From Viola odorata (taxonomy: Eukaryota > Streptophyta > Magnoliopsida > Malpighiales > Violaceae): 64,000 nt of DNA. A program made the translations under genes and the position numbers. The DNA lies in contig OY829542.1 of NCBI GenBank assembly GCA_963691705.1, positions 45,691,105 to 45,755,104 on the forward strand. The letters run 5' to 3'. Of this stretch, positions 33,248-44,865 are shown piece after piece (the stretch's first letter is position 1; every line of letters starts with the position of its first letter). A model generated the notes under the pieces. That model was not told the origin of the DNA and made no database searches. It saw nothing but the letters and a program-made list of their open reading frames with translations.

Positions 33248-35934
33248 ATGAGTGGTTCTTATCATCAAAGGATGTTATCTTTCCCTCCTCTGTTTCTGCT
33301 CTGTTTTCTTCATCTCTCTGTTTTTCCATCTTCTGCTGCTGCAGATTGTAAATTTCTTCAAGAAAATGAAACAAATGACCAATCCAATCCACTCAAGTAC
33401 AAACTAATTGCAATCTCAACTATCTTGGCTTCTAGTGCATTAGGCGCATCCTTCCCAATTTTCGGCAAGAAAATCAAGATTTTCAATCCAGACCACAACA
33501 TTTTCTTCCTAATCAAAGGTTTGGCAGCTGGAGTGATTCTTGCAACTGGGTTTGTCCACATATTACCAGATGCATTCCACAACTTAACAAGTCCTTGCCT
33601 TGATGACCAACACCACACATGGGCTGAGTTCCCTTTTGCAGGTTTTATAGCTATGGTTTCTGCAATTATAACAATGATGATTGATGCATTGGCCACAAGT
33701 TATTACAAGAAGTCCCATTTCAATAAATCCTTGCCGTTGAATGAAAACGAAGATGAACACGATTATGTGGAGATGAAAAGAGAGGGGCATCATGAAGGTC
33801 ATGTCCATGTTCATACCCATGCCTCTCATGGCCATGCTCACGGATCTGCAATTTCTGATGCTCCTTCTGCAGAGTCTGAAGTTTTGAGAAATCGTGTCAT
33901 ATCACAGGTATAGAATTTTTTTTTTCTTTCTTCCTGTTGTTGGCATTTTGTTGCATATGCTTTGTTTTTTCTGTCTCCTTTGTTTCTGCTCTGTTTCTCT
34001 CTCTTATTTCCTACTCCCTCCGGTGCAAATTAAACATATTTTATTATACGTGCATCCTTAACGTATGTTCGAAAAAAAAGTAAGGAATTTTTCGGGGTCA
34101 AATAGTGAGTCATCCGATTTCCTCGAAATGCGTACGCAAATAGTAAACGACGTTTAATTTGCATAGGAGGGATTAGTATAGTAGTATTAACCCACTAGTT
34201 ATTTCCTAGTATTCCCCATATTTAAGGGCTTAATTGAAAATTTTAAAAACATAGGGACTAAAAGTAGTGACCTAATTAGCCAAATTGTCTTGTTTAGAAG
34301 TGAAATTATTTTTTGGATTTGGGTTTAATTAAGGTTCTGGAGATGGGAATATTGTTTCATTCGGTGATAATTGGGATTTCACTTGGCGCTTCTAAAAGCA
34401 CAAAGACAATCAAACCTCTTGTAGTAGCTTTGACTTTCCATCAATTCTTTGAAGGATCAGGCCTTGGTTGCTGCATTTCTCAGGTAATTACTTCATTTTT
34501 CATACTATTTCTCTTTGAATTACTTCATTTTTTTATTAATAAAAATAGACATAGATGCCAAATAGAAGGGAAAAAAAGATAGAAAAAAATGCATGAAAAA
34601 ATGAAAGAAAGACCATATATGGTAGTTTTTTCTGAAATTTAATGCCGAAGAAACACATTTAAGAATGAGCAGACCAAGGCCGACCTTCTTAAGGCAAATT
34701 TTAGGAGAATGCAAACAATTTCTAGCTAAAAACCAACAAGAACCCAACTGCTCAATTGAACCTAAAGTTTAAGACAATTAGTTGAGTATAGTAAGTTTTT
34801 GACTTTTCTTTGATGTGATTCGAGAATCTCATTTTTTGTTGCCAACCATTTGTATTTGTTGTGGTCGTGTTATATAAGCTAAAGAAAGAATAAGTATCAT
34901 CTCCCACAATTAAAAAAACTTTAGAATAAATCGTAATATTGAGAAAGGATTTTCGTGAAAATAACTTTTGTGATTGATTTGATTTCCTTATGAACAAAAT
35001 TAGTGAGCAGACTTAAAAATATCTTCGACCTAGGCGTGGGGCTAAAATTGGAGAAGTTATATATTAAACCGACCTTCCATCTCAATTTGTATATAAAAAT
35101 TATCAATCCAATAAAATTGTTACACGTAGATATTGAGTGATTACAAAAGATAAAATTTGAAATTTGAAAATTGAAAATTCTAAAAACGTAGGTAATGGTG
35201 GGTGAATATTTAGTGGACCCACTTACATGTAATCACTCACTAATATCGTGTATGATATTATTCATTAGACAATTCTTACATACGGTATACGCTGAAATAA
35301 AAAACAGTATAATTTTTCATGAAATTGGGGGTACTGGTAGGAAAAAAAACTTTTTTTTTTTAACAATTGTTTTTTCTTTTTTAGTTTTTCAGTTTCTCTT
35401 TTTTTCTCCGCTTCTTAAAAAGTATCAATCACTTACCAATTGAGATATACTTAATTAGTGTATTTTTTTGGTAAGATTTTTTTTTCTTTTTGGTTACGTT
35501 AGAAGGAAAATGGAGGTAAATTCGACGTTTAACCAAACTATAATCAAATACCTTAACAACATTTTAATTTCATCATATACTTCACCCTTTCGTTGATTAT
35601 AAATATTTGAATGTTAATATTTATGCAGGCCAAATTAAAATACAGAGCGGTCGAGATAATGTTTATATTTTACTGTTTTACTACACCCATAGGGATTGCA
35701 ATTGGGATTGGGATATCAAAATTTTACCATGAGAATTCAGCAACGGCTTTGATTGTGGGAGGAGTTTTCAATTCTGCATCAGCTGGGATTTTGATTTACA
35801 TGGCACTTGTTGATCTTCTTGCCCAAGATCTGTCTAACCCTAAATTGCAAGCCAATTTCAAGTTGCAAATTGGAGTTTTTCTTTCCCTCCTATTTGGTTT
35901 AGCTTGCATGTCCTTGTTGGCCAAGTGGACCTAA
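33248..35934 (+). CDS. ZIP family zinc/iron transporter (three exons)
   Basis: The exons are 33248-33907, 34334-34483 and 35629-35934, with GT-AG introns in phase 0, giving 371 aa; three exons is the usual layout for ZIP1/IRT1-type genes. The protein has a signal peptide (residues about 1-32), TM1-3 including [20 protein letters not shown], a His-rich cytosolic loop with [15 protein letters not shown], and the family signature [12 protein letters not shown] in TM4 followed by HQFFEG in TM5, which supply metal-binding His and Glu. It ends in LLAKWT. ZIP proteins import Zn2+ or Fe2+ into the cytosol; the His loop resembles the ZIP1/3/5 subgroup. The usual GLGGC after TM5 reads GLGCC here. The start is the first ATG of the signal-peptide frame. 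It appears intact. Confidence 0.92.
34014..34173. mobile_element. Stowaway MITE in ZIP intron 1
   Basis: The inverted ends CTCCCTCCGGTGCAAATTAA and ATCCCTCCTATGCAAATTAA (complement of right end) are flanked by TA at 34012-34013 and 34174-34175. It is 160 bp and non-coding, and it leaves both splice sites of the intron intact. Confidence 0.75.
34484..35628 (+). other. ZIP intron 2
   Basis: A 1145-bp AT-rich intron with donor GTAATT and acceptor TTTATGCAG. I see no inserted element in it. Confidence 0.7.
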
Positions 35935-36509
35935 TCAATATAAGTAACCTTTTGTAGGTATAGGACCTCTAGCTAGTATAGGTGTAGGACCACTACTCCT
36001 AAAAATAAATAAATTTTGTAAATATTTGTTTGTAGTATGGATATTTAGTTGCCTAGTTAAGCAATTTTTGTTAATATATAATCTTGTAATCCTTTTTTTA
36101 TATGTATTAAAGTGATTATATTTTCAATTTTCATTATAATACTAAAAATTGAACTTACCTATGACATTTCTTGGGGATGCCCTCCGGTGTAATTTCATGT
36201 GCGTAGTGGCATAGCCTGAGTAACATGTTTGGGGGTCATATAAATGATTGTTTTTTAGGAGTCAAATAAAAAAAAAGAATAGGTAATTTTTTGGAATATG
36301 AAATTAATTATTTAATGTTTAATTTAAATTTATCATCAATTGAGATACATTATTAAATAAATATAAATAGGGGTAGATAGCAATTTAAGGAATAGAAGAT
36401 CTTAATTGGGGGGAAATTGGAAACATTTGATCCGTCATCCGTCTCTACTTTGTAGCTTACTGGACGACATTCATTCAATCCGTATTACACACTCACACAG
36501 CCTACTACT
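35935..36509. other. ZIP 3' flank and intergenic sequence
   Basis: AAATAAATAAAT near 36004 may serve as a polyadenylation signal. From about 36195 the sequence (AACATGTTTGGGGGTCATAT) looks repeat-derived and may be the start of the following hAT element. Confidence 0.4.
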
Positions 36510-37833
36510 ATCGATTAATGAAGAAAGTTGTGGAAGAAATCGGTGCAGATAAAGTGGTGCAAATTGTAACTGATAATAAGGCTGCAATGAAAGCTGCAGG
36601 AAAAAGGTTAATGGATGAGTTCCAAAACTTATATTGGTCAGCTTGTAGTGCACATTGCTTGGACTTGATGTTAGAAGATTTGTCAAATAAGACCCGATTT
36701 AAGGATGTGATTCGTACGGTAAGAAAAGTTACCCAGTTCATTTACAATCATAATTGAGTGGTTACTTACATGAGACAATTCACAGGTGGCCGTGATCTTC
36801 CTGGTGTTACAAGATTTGCCACAAATTTTCTTGCCTTGGAGAGTGTTGTGAAGCATAGAAATGATTTAAGAAATATGTATGAATCACAAACTTGGAAAGA
36901 ATCGCGATATGCAAGAATGACTGATGGTCTTGCTAGTGAAGCACGAAGATTGATACTTCAAGAAGATGAAGATGTAAGAAAGTTTTGGGGAAAAACAAAT
37001 GAAATGTTGAAAGTGCAAGAACCATTATTGAAAGTCTTACGACTGGTGGATGGAGATCAACACCCGACTATGGGTTTTATTTAAGAAGCAATGCTACGAG
37101 CAAAGATGTCGATCTTTTCAATAAATTTTTTACATTATTGACACAAGATGGAATTTTCAATTGCACCATCATTTGCATGCAGCAGATATATTTTTAATAT
37201 ATTTATAGAAATTTAATATCAATTCATCATGCAATTCCCTTATTCTATATGGTTCAAAGATTTACTAGTTATAATATTTTATTCTTAAATGTTAAGGTTA
37301 TTACTTCAACCCACAATTCTTTTATGGATCTCAACATGGAGAAATTGCCAATGATTTTGAAATTCGAAATAGTGTGCATCAAGTTATTTCAAGATTGAAG
37401 TCGAGTGTCGAGAGCCAAATAAAATCAGTAAATCAAGTAAGTATAAATTATAATGTTATTTTTTTACTTTTTTTTTCTACAATAAATGATTAATTTAGTT
37501 ATTTACTTTTTATTTTATTAAATTTTATTTTTGTATGTAACTATCTATCTATGGTGATAGAATGCAAGAATTTGGATCAATTCAAGCTGAAAAGGCAATT
37601 AAAGAGATGCGGCCCGGTAAAATTCTAGTATAACTATTTGAGTTTTAAAATTTTAAAAGTCAAAACCAGTATTACTCAAATAAGCTAATAATTGACTTAA
37701 TTTATTTATTTCGATGAGATGAGTGGTGGAAGATATATGGCATGTGTTCCCCAACTTCAAAAAATTGCAGTTAACGTGTTGAGTCAAACTACATCAGCTT
37801 GTGAAAGAAATTGGAGCACATTCAGTTTAATTC

Positions 37834-38252
37834 AGTGTTTTAAAAACCGACCCGGCTGATTCGTTGAACCGGATTCAACCGGGGTTCGACCGGATTGACC
37901 CGTTGGTACAGTATGAACCGTTCACTCAGCGAACCGTTCGAGCTTAGATGATTGAATCGGATAAAACCGGTGTCTATAATGGGCCGGTCCATCAAATTTT
38001 CTAAATTGATTTTTTTTTTTTTTAAAAAAAAAAAAATTTAATTCCAAAATGGCGTCGTTTTGGTTTGACATCGACCCAACCGGGTCGATTGCGGGTCAGC
38101 CGGGTAATCGGTTTTATAAAAATCGACCGGGTCGACTGGTTTTTTCAGGTTCGATTGCAGGACCGGTCCAAAAGCTGAACCAATCCGAAATCCTCCTTGG
38201 GCCACCTGTTTACCGGTCCGACCATCGGGTCAGGCCAGTTTTTAAAACACTG
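37834..38252. mobile_element. MULE-type MITE, 419 bp, inside the hAT dimerisation motif
   Basis: The left end AGTGTTTTAAAAACCGAC and the complement of the right end CAGTGTTTTTAAAACTGG form inverted repeats. The perfect 9-bp TSD GTTTAATTC is at 37825-37833 and 38253-38261. Removing the insert and one TSD restores the hAT reading frame. The interior shares GGGCCGGTCCATCAAA, a GGCGTCGTTTTGG motif and AACCGG-rich ends with the MITE at 2419-2787. Confidence 0.85.
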
Positions 38253-38574
38253 GTTTAATTCACACAAAACAAGGAACATGTTGAAATACAAGAAGCTACA
38301 ACATGAGTATTGCTACCCGATTTTTGACATTATAGCATATTTGCATTTTTCTATTTTTCATCACCCTTTTAATATCAATCATGTTTTTGTCATTTATTTA
38401 CTATTTATCATTTTTATTTCCCGTCGCTTTCATTTTTATTCGTATTTTAGCTTTTTTTAGTTCGAACTTCTATCGGTGTCAAACGAGATTTCTCGAATCA
38501 TAGATCGAACCGAATAATATATGTTCGTCCACTTCATCTTTTCTATTTTTTCTTTTCTCGGCACAACCACTGCA

Positions 38575-39013
38575 AATTTGATTTATGTGCTATGTTTCTT
38601 GCATTTTTATGAGTGTAAACACGTAGCCTTATTTCTAAGCGTGAGCACAAACACCAATATCCGGTGAGGATTACTTACATCTACATGATGTGGGAAAGTC
38701 TTGTCCTTGAGGTCGTTATCTCTTGGGCAAGATGCAGATGCTTTTTTAGGTTTGTGTCAATCATGCTTATATAACAAAAATTGGATGACATGTTCTCAAA
38801 AAATTCTTAAATTTGTTGAACTTTCTCTTGATAAGGAAGTTGTTTTTATCTTGACAAGATGCTGGGGGAAAACCTTAGGGTAGTGTGAGAATACTTTCAT
38901 ATACAACATATATGATTTGATCTCTTTTTTCCCATATATCAATTGCTCTCTCTTGTTCCACCCATCAAGGATTGGAAGTTGCTGCTTCGTGCTTGTTTCC
39001 TCCCTATTTGCAG
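38575..39013 (+). promoter_or_regulatory. Conserved non-coding cassette in element E
   Basis: GAGTGTAAACACGTAGCC, GTGAGGATTACTTACAT, GTGGGAAAGTCTTGTCCTTG and GTCGTTATCTC align with 16225-16425 in A and 53275-53470 in C. A pyrimidine-rich stretch ends CCTATTTGCAG at 39013 followed by GATACAAATA, like A (CCTGTTTGCAG, GATACAGATA). Confidence 0.55.
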
Positions 39014-39270
39014 GATACAAATATGATTCGATGGAATCTCACACTGTTAGACGGGTTTTGATGAGAGGATTGTTGTTTTGCCCTCGTCATGAATCTCCAC
39101 CAATAAATCCATCCACATACATCCTGTCATCCTGTCTCTTGTCTTTAAAATTTGTGAGTGGTCACGCCCCCACATCCTATCTCTAAATGAACTTTCAGCT
39201 TACCCCCTTCAATCATTCGATGTTCCCAACATATCATGCTACATTCACATTTCTCGCACCAGTGTCCGGA

Positions 39271-39640
39271 GAGTGATAGCCCTGCTCGGATCTCAAGTCA
39301 CCTCTGCATCAACGTCCTTAATATCAGAGATCATCTGTCCTCACTATCCGAGACATCCGTCCTCACTATCCGAGATAACCGTCCTCAATATCAGAGATCA
39401 TCCTCAGTATCAAAGATCATCTCGTCCTCAATATCATAGATCATCCTCAGTATCAGAGACCATCATCCTCAGTATCAGAGAAGACCATCACCCTCAATAT
39501 CAGAGATCATCCCATCCTCACTATCACAAAAACCATCCATCCTCAATATCAGAAAAGATCATCTTTCCTCAATATCCTAGATCACCACCTTTCTCAACTA
39601 TAAAAAAAGACCATCCTTCCACAATATCCGAGAAGACCTA
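39271..39640 (+). repeat. Minisatellite of about 20-25 bp units in element E
   Basis: Degenerate repeats of TCCTCAATATCAGAGATCATC and variants (CACTATCCGAGACATCCG). Confidence 0.7.
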
Positions 39641-39689
39641 CAAACATTTCCCCAACATCCAAGCAAAGCTACATTACCATCAAACAACA

Positions 39690-40080
39690 TTCAAGCATTG
39701 ATAGTGACGGAATACGAGTACTACCCTCGTCGGAGCTGAGTTTACTTTTCTGCATCGACAGTGACGGACTACGAGTACTACCCTCACCAAAGCTGAGTTT
39801 ACTTTTCTGCATCGACAGTGAAGGACTACGAGTACTACCCTCGTCAGAGCTGAGTTTACTTTTCTGCATCTACACTGACGGACTAAGAGTACTACCCTCG
39901 CCAGAGCTGAGTTTACTTTTCTGCACCATCAGTGAAGGACTACAGGTACTACCCTCGCCAGATCTGAGTTTACTTTTCTGCACCATCAGTGAAGGACTAC
40001 GAGTACTACCCTCGCCGGATCTGAGTTTACTTTTATGCACCATCAGTGAAGGACTACGAGTACTACCCTCGCCCAGATCA
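39690..40080 (+). repeat. Minisatellite of 57-bp units in element E
   Basis: About seven copies of a 57-bp unit with AGTGAAGGACTACGAGTACT, ACCCTCGCC and GAGCTGAGTTTACTTTTCTG. Because 57 is divisible by three, the minus strand shows repetitive peptides (KSKLSSGEGSTRSPSL), probably incidental. Confidence 0.8.
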
Positions 40081-40245
40081 AATTTACCACTCGCTCCACT
40101 CTCAGGGAAGTCTGCATTTACCTTTCTCATGCATTTACATTCCGCATTTTCAAAACCATCGGTGGTACAGGGGCAACCATCTTTACTACTCGTCACAAAT
40201 CTCGGTTACACCTAATTTTTGATAAGACAGTAAAGAAGGGGCAAC

Positions 40246-42219
40246 TGTTGCTACTCGATTTTTGACATTTCATCATAGCATATCCGGATTTTTCTATTTT
40301 TCTATTTTTCGTCCTACCACTGACCTTTTTAATATCAATCATATTTTTGTCATTTATTTACTATTTACCATTATTATTTCGTGTCGCTTTCATTTTTGTT
40401 CATATTTTAACTCTTTTTAGTTCGAACTTCTATCAGTGCCAAACGAGATTTCTCGAACCATACATCAAACCGAATATTATATGTTCGTCCACTTCATCTT
40501 TTCTATTTTTTATTTTCTCTGCACAACCACTTCATTTAATACATCCAACCTTCTCCCTCACCATCTTTTCCAAGCACCCATACCAACATTTAATGCCATC
40601 TCAACCTTCTCCCTCGACCATTGTCATCACCTTTCCTACCACCATCGTCATCGCTCCGACGTTATGCCGCCCTCATCCTCGCCTCAACCGACTCAAACGC
40701 CTATAAATACCAAGCAATCTCAAGCATTTATCCTCACCAATTCACGAACAAAACTAAGCTTATATTCTCTCTAAAAGTTACTCTCTCTCTCACTAACAAC
40801 TTTTTCAACGAAAGGTTGAAGCTTAATTTCAAGCATTTAAATTTTGTTTTAAACGTTTTCTGCCAAATTTTCCAAGAGATTAATTGTTCGTGTTTTGATG
40901 AAAACAATGGCCGTTTTGCTTTCAAATAATTTTTATTTCATCTCTATATTAATTACGCTGCTTCGCTTCAACGAATTGCTAGACAATTCGGGCGAATTTT
41001 GAACTTTTCGTTAATTAATTTAATTATCATTTTTAATTAAATTGGTTGCTGTTTCGATTGAATTGAAGTGTTGTAATCGCCTGGTTGAGTTACTATTATT
41101 GTGGGAGTCATTTTGGCTAGAGTAGCGCCGAAGTTGGAGTGGTCGGGTCTCCCTTGGTCGCCGGCTAACCAAGGAAGAAGAAGATTGTTTCGTAGGAGGG
41201 AAAGATGATGGGCTTCAGTCTTGTTGGATTTTTGGTCTTGGGCTTTGCCATTTCTTGGCCCAAGCGGAGAAGATAAAGGGAAGTAGCTTGGCCCATCTGT
41301 TGGGCCTGGCCATTGGGCCTGTGCAGTGGGGCCCAGCTGTTGGGCCGAATTTATAAGCCCAGTAGGAGTCAATGTGGCTGCCCATCACATTATTTTTCGT
41401 GCTGATTTAATTAATTATTTTTGCTTGCTTTTAAATATTTAATTAATTATTTTACTTGCTTTTAATTGTTAAATTGTTTGTTTTGCTTACTTGTGATGAT
41501 TGTTAAATGTTTATTTGTTTGTTTATCATCTATTATTACTCGTACTAATAATTTCGGCTTTGTAGGGTAAACCTATCAATACCCCTTCACAAGTACACCT
41601 TTCTCACCTTTTTATTTATTTTGACGTTTTTCGCATATATACTCGTATACATGATTATTTAGAAATGTGCTTGCTTTTAATTGTTAAATTGATTGTTTTG
41701 CTTGCTTGTGATGATTGTTAAATGTTTATTTGTTTGTTTATCATCTATTATTACTCTTGCTAATAATTTCCGCTTTATAGGGTAAACCTATCAATACCCC
41801 TTCACAAGTACACCTTTCTCACCCTTTTATTTATTTTGACATTTTTCGCATATATACTCGTATGCATGATTATTTAGAAATGTTAGCATTTAATTCGGGT
41901 AATTCACATGATCACTAAATTAGGACTTTTTTCAGTTTTTCAAGTATGATTTAAACCTCTTTTATCCAGTAACCTTTTTGGATGTGACTCGAGTTCCTAA
42001 CACCTTCCCGAGTCCATAATACGACCCCGAACTACTGTTCTCGGGTTTAGACCCTTTTTGCCTTAGTTTTATTTTTATTTTTATACCATGACAATAGGTT
42101 TCCCTAAACCTTAGAAATAAATTAGGGTGTCGACTTCATTGCATTATGTGAGATGAGTCCATTTTCCTTTCACATCCGTCTGAACCGCGTCGCGTAAAAA
42201 TTTGAAAGGGGGTGCGATA
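40246..42219 (+). repeat. 3' LTR of element E
   Basis: It starts TGTTGCTACTCG after the PPT CAGTAAAGAAGGGGCAAC and ends GGGGGTGCGATA (A's LTR ends GTGCGACA, so C to T). TATA box TATAAATA is at 40702-40709, downstream of CAACCGACTCAAAC as in A. A segment with TAATAATTTCGGCTTTGTAG, TACCCCTTCACAAGTACACC and a TTGTTAAATTG part is duplicated near 41540 and 41760. Confidence 0.8.
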
Positions 42220-42555
42220 ATGAGATTGATTATGAGGCAGACAATGAGAGAAAGTCATAAGGAAATGGAGAGAAATTTTCATCCAATTAATTTGGACTAC
42301 ATTTTTTAGGAAGATGATCCACTATCTCCTTGGATAGAGGAAATAGAAGATCCAGTACTCAATGAAGATAATTTGGATTAGTTAGATGACTCGGGTGATG
42401 ACCAAAATGCACCTAGAGGCACTAATGTTCCTTCAGATTTAGGTGTTGATCCTCCATTAAAATATAATTTTAATGATCTTGCTAGTAATGATGACGACAA
42501 TGATAGTAGTGGAGGAGGAGAAGGAGATGGTGCATTTGTTGGTGTCTATGGTTGA

Positions 42556-42857
42556 TTGAGCTTTAATTGGAATGGTTTTTACCACTAGTTTTCTTGCATT
42601 CTCGAATGATATGATATTGATTTTGGTATGGATCATTCGATTATCGTAGGAAATAGCTTTTGAGAGGAAAAGAGCAGAAGGAGGAAATTAGGCATGGTTC
42701 TAGGCATATTTGGAGCAGCTGGATTCTTGGTTGTCATTCTGGACCAAGACGTTGAAGTCATCTCTCTTGGCCAAGACAGATTCGCTTGGCCAATCCGTCA
42801 CCTCGAGAAATCTACCGAGCAGACATCGAAATTTAAGGCGCTGTGATTGCCTGTTGA
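42556..42857. other. hAT 3' flank and unclassified sequence
   Basis: It begins with hAT 3' untranslated sequence. The rest repeats the words TTGGCCAAGA and CTTGGCCAA but has no coding content. It may be internal sequence of the minus-strand element whose LTR follows. Confidence 0.35.
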
Positions 42858-43790
42858 TAGCATAAAAAATAGTTGTAAAATAAATGTGAAAATGGGTAGA
42901 AAGGTTACAACTTATCACTGTCCATAATGACTTGTAGATCGTGGTAAGAGAATCGTCCACTGAGATCTGGTTGGAAATTATAGTTTCATTTTGACTTGCT
43001 CGTCACTGAAATTGATTGGGTGTTTCTGAAACTCAAAAACAAATAAATAGCAAATTAAACAGTAAAAGCCATCTTGGTCAAAGGCTTGGCTAAGATCAGG
43101 TATAATGTTATAGAAGAGACAATCTTGGTCAAGATGGATTGGCCAAGATTCAAATATTCCAATAAAGAAATATAAATGATAAGAGAGAACTCCAGGTAAG
43201 GGCGACACTAGAGCACTTATTCTTATGCTTCGATCACTAATTCATGGATTTTCACACTCCTCATTCATAACATTGCTATAGATTGGGAGGAACTCCTTTC
43301 CAATCCTACTTCCCTTCTGAAATAATCATCTGGCGGGTACTCCCTCCCTGATGATCCTAATTAGTGGACACCTTGCTGGTTAAAAGGTTTATCCAATTGA
43401 TTGCTGGCTTGAAGGACCGCGTCTCCTCAATGGCATAGGGGAAGACAATGTCTAGGCCAAGCTACTCCCTAGTCAGAGCCCTAGATTGTCAGTCTGGTCA
43501 GGCCTATATCTCCTAAACTCACTAATCTGCCAGAGATTAGCTGTCTACTTGATGAATCTAGTTTCAACTCGTCCTCTTCTTGGCTAACTACAAATCTCTC
43601 ACTAAAACCTAAGGGTGACCAAATCTTGATTTTAATGGAGACCGGTTTGTTAAAACAGAGTTTGAGATGATTACAAATGAAGAGGTTATGAGGTTTATTT
43701 TTTATCTCACGAAGCACAAGAATGGCTCAATAGCCCTTACCAAGAATAATTGTTTAGCTTAAATTGCTCATTGTCTGTCTTGGCCAAGAT
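42858..43790 (-). repeat. LTR-like fragment, minus orientation
   Basis: Read on the minus strand it resembles the U5 side of Athila/Tat LTRs: GACGATTCTCTTACCACGATCT, then GTGATAAGTTGTAACC, comparable with CCTCTTACCATTATCTACAAAT in element B. The part near 43370-43480 matches 44620-44700 in inverted orientation (AACCAGCAAGGTG and TGTCTTCCCCTA). Boundaries are approximate. Confidence 0.4.
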
Positions 43791-44865
43791 TGGTGAGAGT
43801 CTGATTTTTGCTCCAGAGATAGCTTTTCTCCCTTTTACCCAACCTCCAATCATGATCTGCAAATGCAAGGGAACTGATAGAAATTAAATAGCTTTACTGT
43901 CCAAATTAGCTAGATTTTAGACAATAAATCATAAGAAATTAACAATCAATCACGTTGGCATATGATTTTTCTGCCCTGACGATGGAAGCGTTAATCTCGG
44001 ACTGATTGAAGATGCGTCCCACTATTCTCGCTTTGTTAGGATTCTTCCGTGAGTATGAGAGCAATTCAAAATATAATTTAAATTTGATTAGGATTTTATT
44101 TCCTTTAATTCCGCTCTTAGCTATTTTCTAGGAAGTATTTATACTCTCCTTAGGGTTTGGAGAACGAGGTCGGCCGTCTTTGGGTTTGAATCTCTTCTCT
44201 GGTTTTCTATCATCGGGGATATACATTTTGCTCCTTCGGCAACAAATGATTTTGGTTATTTTTTAATATATTGTTTATTTTGCTTTCAATTATGAGTATG
44301 GGTAGCTAAGTTCACCCTTCTTAGTAGAGACATCTAAAACATGAGCATGAATATGCACAAGACCTAATTGAATCTATTAATCTTCAAATCTGCATTTAAT
44401 CGATTTCGTGAGTATTACTAACGTGTTTTCTATTTGATATTAGAACTGATCAATCTAGGATTGAGTAGATCAGGCAACAACCATTCTCCTTGGCCATGGA
44501 TTATTGACCAAGAAGATCGAAGTAGATACCTACGCGCTAGCGGGAGTTCGTGATATGGTAGGGGGAAAGGTTAATTAGACCCAGTCCCGATTGACGCGCG
44601 AGGATACTAGTCTGGAGTTGTCTTCCCCTAGTCATTCATCAGGCAATTCAGTAAACCCTTTAACCAGCAAGGTGCTAGTTGGTTACGCCTCATCTCTAAG
44701 CGTACCTAAGGTGATGTTGATATAGGAGGGAAGCAGGGGTCATAAGCGTACCTTGATCCTATAGGAGGGAAGCAGGGGTCAACACCCTTCTTGGCTCAGA
44801 CAGTTACTTGCTTTATTTACTCCCCCCATTTTAGTTTTAATACAAAACCCCCAATTTCACCTAAG
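43791..44865 (+). repeat. LTR-like fragment, plus orientation, cut by element D
   Basis: It has a TATA-like GTATTTATACTC near 44138, a GGGTAGCTAAGTTC segment like GAGTGGCTAAGTTC in D's LTR, and the CCTTTAACCAGCAAGGTG motif shared in inverse with the preceding fragment. A stretch with TAGGAGGGAAGCAGGGGTCA is duplicated at about 44726 and 44761. It ends where D's LTR begins. Confidence 0.4.

Larger units (their letters stand above)
38308..42219 (+). mobile_element. Element E: collapsed Ogre-like retrotransposon
   Basis: TSD ATGAG at 38303-38307 and 42220-42224. Only 264 bp of the 5' LTR remain (38308-38571, start TATTGCTACCCG, one base from the expected TGTTGC). These are fused directly to the 3' part of the internal region. 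The PPT and the complete 3' LTR (40246-42219) follow. The PBS, gag and ORF1 were lost in the deletion. It is related to element A by LTR ends, promoter, PPT and internal block. Confidence 0.8.
36510..42555 (+). pseudogene. hAT-superfamily transposase gene, split by two insertions
   Basis: Coding pieces are 36518-37084, 37560-37833, 38262-38307 and 42225-42555. The first has VVQIVTDN, YWSACSAHCLDLMLEDL and TRFATNFLALESV, typical of DUF659-type hAT transposases. The next has VPQLQKIAVNVLSQ and TSACERNWSTFS, the dimerisation region, which then continues beyond a MITE with an LIHTK-type stretch. The last has RESHKEMERNFHPINLDYIF, SPWIEEIEDPVLNE and an acidic, Gly-rich end. Stops (TGA after IYNHN, TAG after LDYIF, TAG after EDNLD) fit G to A or C to T changes at Trp or Gln codons. 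The N-terminal zinc finger is missing and terminal repeats were not located. It is not functional. Confidence 0.8.

Noticed and set aside
33908..34333. Possible extra ZIP exon within intron 1
   Set aside because: The joined frame VISQ-VLEMG is continuous across 33907/34334 with good splice sites, and the interior is a Stowaway MITE.
39669..40196. Minus-strand ORFs with repeated SKLSSGEGSTRSPSL peptides
   Set aside because: They arise because the 57-bp minisatellite unit is divisible by three. There is no start context, no neighbouring coding sequence, and they lie in the non-coding part of element E.
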